This document shows, piece by piece, positions 45,491 to 52,835 of a stretch of 64,000 nt of DNA (positions within the stretch are counted from its first letter, which is position 1; each line of letters starts with the position of its first letter). This DNA is from Mesorhizobium sp. M2A.F.Ca.ET.046.03.2.1. Its GTDB lineage: Bacteria; Pseudomonadota; Alphaproteobacteria; Rhizobiales; Rhizobiaceae. Location of the stretch: assembly GCF_003952425.1 (NCBI RefSeq), contig NZ_CP034449.1:4030001-4094000 (forward strand), read 5' to 3'. The position numbers were made by a program, and so were the translations under genes. Below the pieces are notes generated by a model. It saw only the letters and a list, made by a program, of their open reading frames with translations, did not search any database and was not told the origin of the DNA.

Positions 45491-45515
45491 GGAACTAAAT
45501 TAGCAGGCCTGCGTT
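45491..45515 (+). promoter_or_regulatory. EcfG promoter of nepR-ecfG
   Basis: GGAAC (45491-95), 16 bases, CGTT (45512-15), followed by T's. It lies 94 bases before the nepR start and makes the nepR-ecfG operon autoregulated. Confidence 0.85.
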
Positions 45516-45608
45516 TCGGGGTCTCGGGTTGGGCAACCAGACGAGGGTTCCGCTTGCGTTGTGGTTTGAAGTCGAAGAGCGGTTCCGGTGCTGGAAACTA
45601 GGGCTAAC

Positions 45609-45812
45609 ATGAAAGAAATGTCAAAAAAACAGATGGCTGATGCCAAGAGCAGGCATCGGAACGGGGATGGCAACCCGCTTGGAGCAAACTCCGAAATTGC
45701 CCGCAAGCTCAAGCAATATTACGACGAGCTGGTCTCGGATCATGTGCCGGACCGTTTCGCTCAGTTGCTCAGCCAGCTGGAACAGACCGAACCTGCCCAG
45801 AAAAAGGACTGA
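45609..45812 (+). CDS. nepR: Anti-sigma factor NepR
   Basis: 67 residues from the ATG at 45609 (ACTAGGGCTAAC leader; ATG 45618 possible). The core NSEIARKLKQYYDELVSDHVPDRFAQLLSQLEQ is the NepR two-helix domain that clamps either EcfG or phosphorylated PhyR. The N-terminus is basic and disordered. It ends three bases before ecfG, so the two are made in proportion. Confidence 0.92.
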   Translation: MKEMSKKQMADAKSRHRNGDGNPLGANSEIARKLKQYYDELVSDHVPDRFAQLLSQLEQTEPAQKKD

Positions 45813-45815
45813 GGC

Positions 45816-46367
45816 ATGGCGGCGGTATCCCAGAGCTTCAAGACCGAGCTACTCGGTGCGATCCCGAGCCTGCGTGCTTTTGCCGTGTCGCTGACGCAGA
45901 ACGCCGACCGTGCCGACGACCTCGTCCAGGAAACGCTGGTCAAGGCGTGGGACAAGCATGAGAGTTTCCAGCCGGGCACCAATCTCAAGGCCTGGCTGTT
46001 CACCATCCTGCGCAACGAATTCTATTCGCAGATGCGCAAGCGCGGCCGCGAAGTGCAGGACAGCGACGGCATCATGACCGCCAGGCTTGCCGTCCATCCG
46101 GCCCAGCACGGTCAGCTCGACCTCAAGGATTTCCGCGGCGCGCTCGAGCAACTGCCCGAGGACCAGCGCGAAGCCATCATCCTGATCGGCGCTTCCGGCT
46201 TTTCCTACGAGGAAGCCGCCGAAATCTGCGGCTGCGCGGTCGGCACGATCAAGAGCCGGGTCAGCCGGGCGCGCACTAGGCTGCAGGAGATCCTCAAGAT
46301 TTCCGGCGAGGACGAGTTCGGACCCGACGCGATCTCGGCGCAAGTGACAGGCTCGAACGCGGCCTGA
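45816..46367 (+). CDS. ecfG: ECF sigma factor EcfG (general stress sigma)
   Basis: 183 residues. Region 2 (LRAFAVSLTQNADRADDLVQETLVKAWDKHESFQPGTNLKAWLFTILRNEFYSQMRKRGRE) and region 4 (LEQLPEDQREAIILIGASGFSYEEAAEICGCAVGTIKSRVSRARTRLQEIL) are complete, as in EcfG/RpoE2 of Alphaproteobacteria. It should recognise GGAAC-N16/17-CGTT promoters, of which ten occur within 10 kb around it. NepR, encoded directly upstream, holds it inactive. Confidence 0.95.
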   Translation: MAAVSQSFKTELLGAIPSLRAFAVSLTQNADRADDLVQETLVKAWDKHESFQPGTNLKAWLFTILRNEFYSQMRKRGREVQDSDGIMTARLAVHPAQHGQLDLKDFRGALEQLPEDQREAIILIGASGFSYEEAAEICGCAVGTIKSRVSRARTRLQEILKISGEDEFGPDAISAQVTGSNAA

Positions 46368-46505
46368 TTTTCGGGGCGCGGAGCGCCGCCTGGCGTCCCT
46401 AAGTGCGATACCGGCCATTTCGGCGGGCGTGATCGGCTCGCCGAGCTCGGTATTCACGAGGACTTGCTTGTCAGGTCAGGCCGCAGTTCTATTCTATTCG
46501 GCGGT

Positions 46506-47552
46506 ATGGAAACAGTATCTGCAGCATCGGTCTTCCGCCTCCAACTGCCCTTGGACGGGCTGCGGCCGCTCGGTCCGCGAGCCAGGGCGGCCGCCCTTGC
46601 CGTGGGGGCCGTGCTTTTCTGGGCGACATGGCCGACACTGGCCACGCTGGCGAGCCCCGCGCCTCCGTTCCTGGTCTTTGGGCTGGCTGCGGCCATAGGC
46701 TTTGTCGCCGCGCTTTTCATGGCGTTCATGCGTAGGCGCACCGCCTCCTTCGTCGCCACGCCGTTCCGCACGGTCCTTCTGGTCAGCGTCGGCCTCCTCG
46801 TCAACAATGTCCTTTATCTCTTCGCCATGCCCAGGATCGGGCCGGCGGAGGCGAATGTCGTCGCTTATCTGTGGCCGGTGATGCTGGTGCTCATCATGGC
46901 CCGGAAGCGGCGTGAACGGCTCGGCCCGTCGCGCCTGGGCAGCATTGTCCTCGGCTTCGTCGGCGCGGTGGTTGCGATCGGCCCCAGCTTTGCGCTCGGC
47001 TTCGACCTTTTTGGCGTGTTCCTGGCATTATTGAGCGGCCTTACCTTCGCCATCTATGCCGCGGTCCGCTCGGATGGTCGGGAGGCCGAGGACGTCATCG
47101 GGCCGTCAATGGGACTTCTGGCGGTGCTTGCGCTGGCCTTGCACTTCGGTTTCGAGCCGCCGATCAGCCTTTCCTCATCCCAGCTGCTGGCGATCGCAGC
47201 CATAGGGATCGTTCCGTTGACGCTTTCCAACGCGCTTTGGGATCGGGCGACCAGAACAGGCCATACCGCGCTGATCTCGGCAATCGCCTATGCGACGCCG
47301 TTGGCCGCGTTGTCCCTGCTCGCGCTGCTCGGCGTCGGTGATGTTTCCTATGGGGTTGCCGCCGGTGCGGTGCTGATCGTCATCGGGGCGCTTGGCGCAT
47401 CTGGAATCTGCGGAAGGATCCCCGGTTCGCGCAAGCCCGTAGCGAAGGTGAACGGGCAGCCTGTAGGGCGGATTCGGCGAACCCTGCGTCAGGCCGAGGG
47501 GACCCGGCCGCAGGCCATGGCCACGGCTTCGATCAGATCCTCGCCCGAGTAA
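46506..47552 (+). CDS. EamA/DMT-family transporter
   Basis: 348 residues from the ATG at 46506 (frame open from 46464). Ten membrane segments in two EamA halves: AALAVGAVLFWATWPTLATLAS ... VGLLVNNVLYLFAMPRIGPAEANVVAYLWPVMLVLIM and LLAIAAIGIVPLTLSNALWDRATRTGHTALISAIAYATPLAALSLLALLG. This layout belongs to the YddG-type aromatic amino-acid exporters, but the substrate is only a guess. The C-terminal 60 residues are basic and non-membrane. The last 64 bases overlap the convergent receiver gene. Confidence 0.8.
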   Translation: METVSAASVFRLQLPLDGLRPLGPRARAAALAVGAVLFWATWPTLATLASPAPPFLVFGLAAAIGFVAALFMAFMRRRTASFVATPFRTVLLVSVGLLVNNVLYLFAMPRIGPAEANVVAYLWPVMLVLIMARKRRERLGPSRLGSIVLGFVGAVVAIGPSFALGFDLFGVFLALLSGLTFAIYAAVRSDGREAEDVIGPSMGLLAVLALALHFGFEPPISLSSSQLLAIAAIGIVPLTLSNALWDRATRTGHTALISAIAYATPLAALSLLALLGVGDVSYGVAAGAVLIVIGALGASGICGRIPGSRKPVAKVNGQPVGRIRRTLRQAEGTRPQAMATASIRSSPE

Positions 47553-47869
47553 GGCTTGGTCACCAGGCGGATGTCGGGGAACGAACCCCGGATTTCCTCC
47601 GGATCCGAATAGCCGGACGCGAATACGAACGGCACGCCCTCGCTGCGCAGCCGGGCGGCGAAATCCAGGGTCGAGACGCCGCCGAGCATAAGGTCGACAA
47701 CCGCCGCGTCGAATCGCGCGGACAGCGCTTGCCCGTCGATCTCGACGATCTCCCGGGCGATCGTCACCTCCGCCGCGCCATGGTCGCGGCAAAGCTGCTC
47801 GACATCCATCGCGATCAGGAACTCGTCTTCCAAGACGAGGATACGCAGTCCGTCAAGCAGTGCTGGCAC
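47489..47869 (-). CDS. Stand-alone receiver-domain protein
   Basis: 126 residues, one CheY-like receiver: ILVLEDEFLIAMDVEQLC (acidic pocket), VVDLMLGGVSTLDFA (phospho-acceptor Asp 59), PFVFASGYSDPEE and LVTKPYSGEDLIEAV (Lys). There is no output domain, so it works as a phosphate sink or relay. Single receivers commonly pair with HWE kinases in rhizobia, and two such kinases lie within 8 kb. It is convergent with and overlaps the transporter gene by 64 bases. Confidence 0.85.
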   Translation of the reverse strand: MPALLDGLRILVLEDEFLIAMDVEQLCRDHGAAEVTIAREIVEIDGQALSARFDAAVVDLMLGGVSTLDFAARLRSEGVPFVFASGYSDPEEIRGSFPDIRLVTKPYSGEDLIEAVAMACGRVPSA

Positions 47870-47966
47870 TTATCGGTTTCTCCTGGCAGGACCGCACTGA
47901 TGCGCGGAATGTGTTGGCATGTCATTAAAAAAAGACATGGCTAAAAGCACAGGCGTGGAAGCCTGC

Positions 47967-47991
47967 GGAACCCCTGCCGGTCTCAGGCGTT
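47967..47991 (+). promoter_or_regulatory. EcfG promoter of Crp/Fnr gene
   Basis: GGAAC (47967-71), 16 bases, CGTT (47988-91), followed by TTTC. It lies 42 bases before the start of 48034-48720. Confidence 0.75.
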
Positions 47992-48033
47992 TTTCTGCGC
48001 CCGCAAGGGCAGGGATTTCGAAGAGGGGTCGAA

Positions 48034-48720
48034 ATGTCCAGCCAAAGCGCACGTCCGATCGCCAGCCGTCAATATCGTTGCGAAAAGTGCCCATTGCGGC
48101 CTCTGCCTGCATTCCGCGAGTTCGACAAGCAGGAACTGTCATTCATCAACACCTTCAAGCGCGGTGAGCTTGCCGTCGACAAGGGGGCGACGGTGCTGGT
48201 CGAAGGCAGCCACAGCGCCCATCTCTACACGGTGCTGTCGGGCTGGGCTTTCCGCTACAAGCTGTTGCCCGACGGGCGGCGGCAGATCCTCAATTTTTCC
48301 ATGCCCGGGGACCTCATCGGCCTGCAGGGCAGCCTGATGGGCGAGATGCAGCATTCCATCGAAGCCCTGTCGCCGATGCTGCTTTGCGTCTTCGAACGCG
48401 AGCAGTTGCAGGAACTCTACCGCAATCACTCCGGCCTTGCCTACGACATAACCTGGATCGCTTCGCGCGAGGAGCGAATGCTGGACGAGAACCTGCTCAG
48501 CATCGGCCGTCGCACCGCGCTCGAGCGCGCCGCCTATCTTATCGCCTTCATCGCCAGTCGGGCTCGTGGCGCCGGCCTCAACGGCAAGACGCCGGTGCAG
48601 ATCCCGATCACGCAACAGCACGTCGCCGACACGCTTGGCCTCTCGCTTGTTCACACCAACAAGACGATCCGCAAGCTGATGGACCGCAAATTGGTCCTGT
48701 GGCGGGATGGGTGGCTGTGA
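48034..48720 (+). CDS. Crp/Fnr-family regulator, C-terminus frameshifted
   Basis: 228 residues. Two N-terminal Cys (CEKCP, 16 and 19), a cyclic-nucleotide-binding-type beta-roll (ELAVDKGATVLVEGSHSAHLYTVLSGWAFRYKLLPDGRRQILNFSMPGDLIG) and a winged helix (VQIPITQQHVADTLGLSLVHTNKTIRKLMDRKLVLW). Only two clustered Cys plus Cys 118 are seen, short of a classic Fnr cluster. The stop TGA (48718-20) arises one base before a frame that continues EVIDYDGLKKLARWEGLGED and stops at 48796, the normal family end; removing the T at 48718 would restore 25 residues. Driven by an EcfG promoter. Confidence 0.8.
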   Translation: MSSQSARPIASRQYRCEKCPLRPLPAFREFDKQELSFINTFKRGELAVDKGATVLVEGSHSAHLYTVLSGWAFRYKLLPDGRRQILNFSMPGDLIGLQGSLMGEMQHSIEALSPMLLCVFEREQLQELYRNHSGLAYDITWIASREERMLDENLLSIGRRTALERAAYLIAFIASRARGAGLNGKTPVQIPITQQHVADTLGLSLVHTNKTIRKLMDRKLVLWRDGWL

Positions 48721-48794
48721 AGTGATCGACTATGATGGGCTGAAGAAGCTGGCCCGCTGGGAAGGGCTGGGGGAGGACCGCAGGCCGCTGATTT

Positions 48795-48943
48795 AGGACG
48801 TGTTCAGATTCAGGTGAGGCCGGCCTGCAAATGGTAGCTTCCTGCGCTTCCGGTGCTCACGTACTTTAAGTACGCTCCGCTCCGGTTCTCGGAAGCCACC
48901 ATTTTCGACTCGGCCTGACCTGACCTGAATCTGAAGACGCCCT
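48795..48943. repeat. Palindromic intergenic repeat, copy 2
   Basis: About 149 bases with inverted ends (AGGACGTGTTCAGATTCAGGT at the left; its near-complement at the right) and an inner arm GAGGCCGGCCTGCAAATGG pairing with the right arm. The core matches the copy at 35066-35210 over about 110 bases, while the outer tips differ. It follows the end of the Crp/Fnr gene and comes before the DUF883 gene promoter. Confidence 0.78.
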
Positions 48944-48967
48944 AGGGTGCTGTGAGAGGCCAGACCC

Positions 48968-48992
48968 GGAACCATGGTGCAGAACGGGCGTT
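48968..48992 (+). promoter_or_regulatory. EcfG promoter of DUF883 operon
   Basis: GGAAC (48968-72), 16 bases, CGTT (48989-92). It lies 30 bases before the start of 49023-49349. Confidence 0.78.
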
Positions 48993-49022
48993 GAAACCAA
49001 CGCAAACGCAAGGAGTTAGAGA

Positions 49023-49349
49023 ATGGCAAGCGCCGCAGGCAAATCCGCAACGGACCAAGCAACCACCGCCGATCTCGAAGCCGATATCGAGCAGTTGAAG
49101 GCGGATATTCAGAAACTCACCGAGCAACTGGCCAGGACGGGCCAGCACGGCTACGGCGCCGCGCGGCGCGCCGCCGCGGACGGCGTCGAACAGCTGCGCG
49201 CGCAAGGCGAAGCCGCGTTCGAGAGCATGCGAGGAAGCGCCGAGGACATTGAGGCACAACTGATCGCCAAAGTCCGTGAGAAGCCGGTGACGTCGCTGGC
49301 GATCGCCGCGGGCGTCGGTTTCCTCTTCGCTCTTCTTTCCCGCCGCTAG
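49023..49349 (+). CDS. DUF883 (ElaB/YqjD-like) membrane-tethered stress protein
   Basis: 108 residues behind AAGGAG. A long charged helix (ADLEADIEQLKADIQKLTEQLARTGQ ... AEDIEAQLIAKVREKPVTSL) ends in one C-terminal membrane segment (AIAAGVGFLFALLSRR), the ElaB/YqjD layout. In enterobacteria such proteins tether ribosomes or act in stationary phase. An EcfG promoter precedes it and a membrane-protein gene follows after six bases. Confidence 0.85.
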   Translation: MASAAGKSATDQATTADLEADIEQLKADIQKLTEQLARTGQHGYGAARRAAADGVEQLRAQGEAAFESMRGSAEDIEAQLIAKVREKPVTSLAIAAGVGFLFALLSRR

Positions 49350-49355
49350 CCTCAG

Positions 49356-49820
49356 ATGGGGACGCTTGTCTCGCTGATCTCAGCCCTTGCCTCGGGCGAG
49401 GCAATGGCTGCTTTGCAAAGGGCGCGGATAACCGCCATCCTTTATGGGCTTGCCGCCATCTTCGCCCTCTGCGGCGTCGGCTTCCTCATCGGCGCCGTCT
49501 ATATCTGGCTGGCGGCGCGCTACGGGCCGTTGGCGACCAGCCTGGGGTTCGGCATCGGGTTCCTGGTGATTGCCGGGCTGATCATCGTCATCCACAAGCT
49601 GACCGCCAGCGCGCGCGGCAAACGCCGCGCGCGACGGCGACAGGCCGACATGACGGCGGTGGGTGTTACCGCCGCGCTTGCCCTGCTTCCGGCGCTTGCC
49701 AGGAGCAAGGGCGGGCTGGCAGCCATTGCGGCGCCCGCCCTGGCTGTCGTCGCCTACGCCATCTATCGGGAGAACACCAGGCCCCCGCCGCCCAGGCAAG
49801 GTCCGGACGATCTGCATTAG
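49356..49820 (+). CDS. Membrane protein in DUF883 operon (phage-holin-superfamily-like)
   Basis: 154 residues starting six bases after the DUF883 stop. Membrane segments at about 26-50 (ITAILYGLAAIFALCGVGFLIGAVYIWL), 60-78 (LATSLGFGIGFLVIAGLIIVI) and 100-130. The first two resemble the holin-superfamily/DUF1469 proteins that often follow DUF883 genes. The end is Pro/Arg-rich. Likely stress-induced with its neighbour; function unknown. Confidence 0.7.
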   Translation: MGTLVSLISALASGEAMAALQRARITAILYGLAAIFALCGVGFLIGAVYIWLAARYGPLATSLGFGIGFLVIAGLIIVIHKLTASARGKRRARRRQADMTAVGVTAALALLPALARSKGGLAAIAAPALAVVAYAIYRENTRPPPPRQGPDDLH

Positions 49821-49931
49821 GCTGTCGAGGTCTCCAGCGTGGCGGGCTGCTTGGGCATGACTATCGCGGCTGGCTTGCTGGCGAGCTTCGAACGCCTGCC
49901 GCAGGCTCATTCGTCCAATGATCTCCCGCTC

Positions 49932-49956
49932 GGAACCTTCACGGCAAGGTCTCGTT
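49932..49956 (+). promoter_or_regulatory. EcfG promoter
   Basis: GGAAC (49932-36), 16 bases, CGTT (49953-56). It lies 57 bases before gene 50013-50234. Confidence 0.75.
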
Positions 49957-50012
49957 ACCCGATCGTGCCGTGCCCGAAACGCTTGGCCAGACACGCAACA
50001 TGGAGGCCAATC

Positions 50013-50234
50013 ATGACCAAGATCGTTCCTGAAGACAAAGCCCGCCAGGGGCGCTGGGGTTGGCACGCTTTAAGGATTCTCGTAGCCGGCCTGTTGCTGG
50101 CCTTCATTGCGTGGGGTGCGGTGGAGATTTACGGGGAATTGATAAAGTCGCCGGCTTCCGGCGAGCAGCATGTGCCGCAGCCGCCTGGCACCGAGCAGGG
50201 CGCCGCTCCAGGCCAATCGACCGCAAAACCCTGA
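50013..50234 (+). CDS. Small single-pass membrane protein, EcfG-controlled
   Basis: 73 residues from the ATG at 50013 (TGGAGGCCAATC leader). A basic N-terminus (MTKIVPEDKARQGRWGWHALR) precedes one membrane segment (ILVAGLLLAFIAWGAVEIYGEL) and a Pro/Gln-rich exposed tail. An EcfG promoter lies upstream. The frame is open from 49839, but the earlier part has no ribosome site and no protein character. Function unknown. Confidence 0.65.
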   Translation: MTKIVPEDKARQGRWGWHALRILVAGLLLAFIAWGAVEIYGELIKSPASGEQHVPQPPGTEQGAAPGQSTAKP

Positions 50235-50247
50235 AGCAGCGCCGTCT

Positions 50248-51168
50248 TCAAGCTGCCTTTGCGCTGACGCCGCTCGACGGAACAAGCACGTTCAACGCGG
50301 CGGGGTGGATCTCGATCGTGGTTTCGCGCTCGAGCCTGATCAGTTCGCCGTCGAGGACGGCGCTGAATTTCCTGGCGGGCGAGAGGACCTTGAGGACAAC
50401 CTTGCCGGCCTGATGAACTTCGACATGGGCACTTTGGCGCAGCCGGCCGCGCAGCATGTCCAGCAGCAGTTTTGCCAGATGGTGACGCCGGCGCGCGACG
50501 CTGACATAGATGCCGAGCACGCCGCCGGCCGGGTTGTCGGCATAGGGCAGGTGGCCCTCGCCGAACAGGTTGTTGGAAATGCCGATGCCGGTCGTGCGCG
50601 TCACGATCTCCGCCTTGCCGACGCTCAGGCTCACTTTCAGCGCCGGTGGATTCTTGATCGCCGCCCAGGCGGCGCGCACGGATGCCTGCATCTTTCCAAG
50701 GCGCGAGCCGAAATCCATTTTCTCGCGCAACTGGACCATCTTGGCATGCATGCCAATCGAGAACTGATGCACGAAAGGCTGGCCATTGGCGCTCGCCATG
50801 TCGACGGCGATCACCTCGCCATCGGCAAAGGACCGCAGCGCTGCCTCCAGTGTCTGCGGAATGCCCAGGCCGCGCGCGAAGAGGTTCATCGTCCCCGCAG
50901 GTAAAATGGCCAATGCCTTCTTCTTGTTCATGAGAAGGGACGCCGCGGTCGAGATCGTGCCGTCGCCGCCACCGGCGAGGATCACGTCGATGTTGCGCCT
51001 GGCGATGGCCTTCTCCAGCGCGGCAGCGACATCCCGGCCGGCGACGATGTCGATCTCGACCGAATGTCCCGCCGCTTCAAGCGTCTGACGCAACTGTCCG
51101 GAGAAAGCTTCCATGTCGACGGTTCGGAGCGTGCCGCCGTCATGATTAAGCACCGCAGCAAACCGCAT
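50248..51168 (-). CDS. Diacylglycerol/lipid kinase family protein
   Basis: 306 residues. The N-terminal catalytic domain has DVILAGGGDGTISTAASLLMNKKKALAILPAGTMNLFARGLGIP, including the GGGDGT nucleotide loop and the P-x-G-T-x-N motif of DAG/sphingosine/NAD-kinase-like enzymes. The C-terminal beta-rich half (SIGMHAKMV ... HHLAKLLLDMLRGRL ... AVLDGELI) is the usual YegS-type domain. It should phosphorylate a lipid alcohol with ATP. An EcfG promoter at 51228-51253 implies membrane-lipid remodelling in stress. It is convergent with 50013-50234. Confidence 0.87.
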   Translation of the reverse strand: MRFAAVLNHDGGTLRTVDMEAFSGQLRQTLEAAGHSVEIDIVAGRDVAAALEKAIARRNIDVILAGGGDGTISTAASLLMNKKKALAILPAGTMNLFARGLGIPQTLEAALRSFADGEVIAVDMASANGQPFVHQFSIGMHAKMVQLREKMDFGSRLGKMQASVRAAWAAIKNPPALKVSLSVGKAEIVTRTTGIGISNNLFGEGHLPYADNPAGGVLGIYVSVARRRHHLAKLLLDMLRGRLRQSAHVEVHQAGKVVLKVLSPARKFSAVLDGELIRLERETTIEIHPAALNVLVPSSGVSAKAA

Positions 51169-51227
51169 ATCCGCTCCGTATTCGGTTCAAGCCGCCTTGA
51201 GCCGTCAGACCCTCAGCCGAAGGCTGG

Positions 51228-51253
51228 AACGAGGATGCGGCCGCAAAGGTTCC
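51228..51253 (-). promoter_or_regulatory. EcfG promoter of lipid-kinase gene
   Basis: Minus strand: GGAAC (complement of 51249-53), 17 bases, CGTT (complement of 51228-31). It lies 60 bases before the start of the lipid-kinase gene. Confidence 0.75.
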
Positions 51254-51297
51254 AGCGTAGGTTTGGCAACCCAGACGCTCGTGAACGTGTCGTGGTT

Positions 51298-51322
51298 GGA
51301 ACAACACCCCTGTCACAACGTT
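51298..51322 (+). promoter_or_regulatory. EcfG promoter of triple-PRC gene
   Basis: GGAAC (51298-302), 16 bases, CGTT (51319-22). It lies about 92 bases before the start of 51414-52775, divergent from the lipid-kinase promoter 45 bases away. Confidence 0.78.
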
Positions 51323-51413
51323 GTGAACCTGTCGACACTGCCGCTCCCGACCCGCCGTCCAGAGGCTCGCCGGGTAAGCAGCATGCACAAATCAGGCACG
51401 AGGAGAGACCATC

Positions 51414-52775
51414 ATGATCCGCACTCTTTTTGCGACCACCGCGATCGCTACACTGCTCGCAACCGGCGCCCTTGCGCAGACGACAACCGCTCCGGCGCAA
51501 CAGGCCCCCGCCGCCGAAACCACGGCTCCGGTGCCGCGCGCCGACGGCGCGCTGATGTCCAATATCATCGGCGAGTCTGTCTATAATGGCACCGGTGACG
51601 ACGCCCAGAACATCGGCAAGGTCGATGATGTCGTCTTCGATTCCAGCGGCAAGGCCAAATCCGCCATCATCGGGGTCGGCGGTTTTCTCGGCGTCGGCAA
51701 GAAAGACGTCGCCTTCGACTACGCGAAGCTGGAATGGGCCGAGAAGAATGGCGACCGCTGGCTGGTCGCCAAATCGACCAAGGATGAGTTGAACGCCCTG
51801 CCGGCATTCGATCGCAAGCCTTATGACCCGGCGCCGGCGCAGGCGACCGATGCCACGCAGCCCGCCAACAACACGACAGCACAGGCTCCGGCGGCCGCAC
51901 CGGCCGAGCCGGTGAAGAAGGCCGAGGGCAACCTCGCGTCCAACATCATGGGCGAGTCGGTCTATAACGGCACCGCGGACGACGCCCAGAAGATCGGCGA
52001 CGTCAACGACATCGTTCTTGCCAAGGACGGCAAGGCTGAATCCCTCGTGATCGGCGTGGGGGGCTTCCTCGGCATTGGTGAGAAGAACGTCGCCTATGAC
52101 TTCGCCAAGGCAAAATGGGCCGAGAAGAATGGCGACCGCTGGCTGGTGGCCGAGACCACCAAGGAGGAGTTGCAGGCGCAGCCCGACTTCAACCGCAAGG
52201 CCTATGACCCGGCGCCGGGCACGACCACGGCCGCGAACAACGCTCCCGCGGCGACCACGCCCGCGGTGGTGTCTTCGGACACGACCTCCGACAAGGGGGC
52301 CAAGCCGGCAGAGCCCGCCCAGTCGACGGCAGAGAACAAGCCCGCGGCGCCGGCGGCCCAGAGCACTGCTGAGAACAAGCCCACCGACAATGGCACCGCC
52401 GCAACCGACCAGACCAAGACCTCGTCCATCGACAAGTCGACGCTGACCGAAATGCCCATGGGCAATATCAGGGTCGATGATCTGAAGGGTACGACGGTCT
52501 ATGGCGCCAACGACGCCGAGATCGGTTCCATCGGCGACGTCGTGCTGACGCCCGAAAACAAGCCGGACGCGGTCATCGTCGATGTCGGCGGCTTCCTCGG
52601 CATCGGCGCCAAGGAGGTGGCGCTCGGCATGGACAAGCTGAAATTCATGACCGACAAGAACGGCAAGAAATATCTCTACACCAACTTCACCAAGGAACAG
52701 CTGCAGGCGCAGACGGCCTATGACAAGAGCAGTTATGCCGCCAATCGCGACCAGCAGCGGATGATGCTGAAGTAA
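51414..52775 (+). CDS. Exported protein with three PRC-barrel domains
   Basis: 453 residues with a signal peptide (MIRTLFATTAIATLLATGALAQ). Three PRC-barrel domains: about 46-130 (NIIGESVYNGTGDDAQNIGKVDDVVFD, then GVGGFLGVGKKDVAFDY), 175-260 (NIMGESVYNGTADDAQKIGDVNDIVL, GVGGFLGIGEKNVAYDF) and 350-435 (GTTVYGANDAEIGSIGDVVL, VGGFLGIGAKEVALGM). The linkers are Ala/Pro/Thr-rich, disordered. PRC barrels bind proteins or cofactors; exported multi-copy forms are typical of rhizobial stress genes. EcfG promoter upstream. The first two domains are nearly identical, a recent duplication. Confidence 0.85.
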   Translation: MIRTLFATTAIATLLATGALAQTTTAPAQQAPAAETTAPVPRADGALMSNIIGESVYNGTGDDAQNIGKVDDVVFDSSGKAKSAIIGVGGFLGVGKKDVAFDYAKLEWAEKNGDRWLVAKSTKDELNALPAFDRKPYDPAPAQATDATQPANNTTAQAPAAAPAEPVKKAEGNLASNIMGESVYNGTADDAQKIGDVNDIVLAKDGKAESLVIGVGGFLGIGEKNVAYDFAKAKWAEKNGDRWLVAETTKEELQAQPDFNRKAYDPAPGTTTAANNAPAATTPAVVSSDTTSDKGAKPAEPAQSTAENKPAAPAAQSTAENKPTDNGTAATDQTKTSSIDKSTLTEMPMGNIRVDDLKGTTVYGANDAEIGSIGDVVLTPENKPDAVIVDVGGFLGIGAKEVALGMDKLKFMTDKNGKKYLYTNFTKEQLQAQTAYDKSSYAANRDQQRMMLK

Positions 52776-52783
52776 AGGAATAG

Positions 52784-52835
52784 GGCAGTAGGGCAGTAGG
52801 GAGCGATTCCCATACTGCCTTACTGCCCTACTGCC
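52784..52835. terminator. Two-way hairpin made of CAGTAGGG repeats
   Basis: A perfect 15-bp stem (GGCAGTAGGGCAGTA at 52784-98 with 52821-35), built of two copies of an 8-base unit, with a 22-base loop. It lies between the convergent PRC gene and the sulfatase gene and overlaps the end of the latter. It would stop transcription from both sides. Confidence 0.6.
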
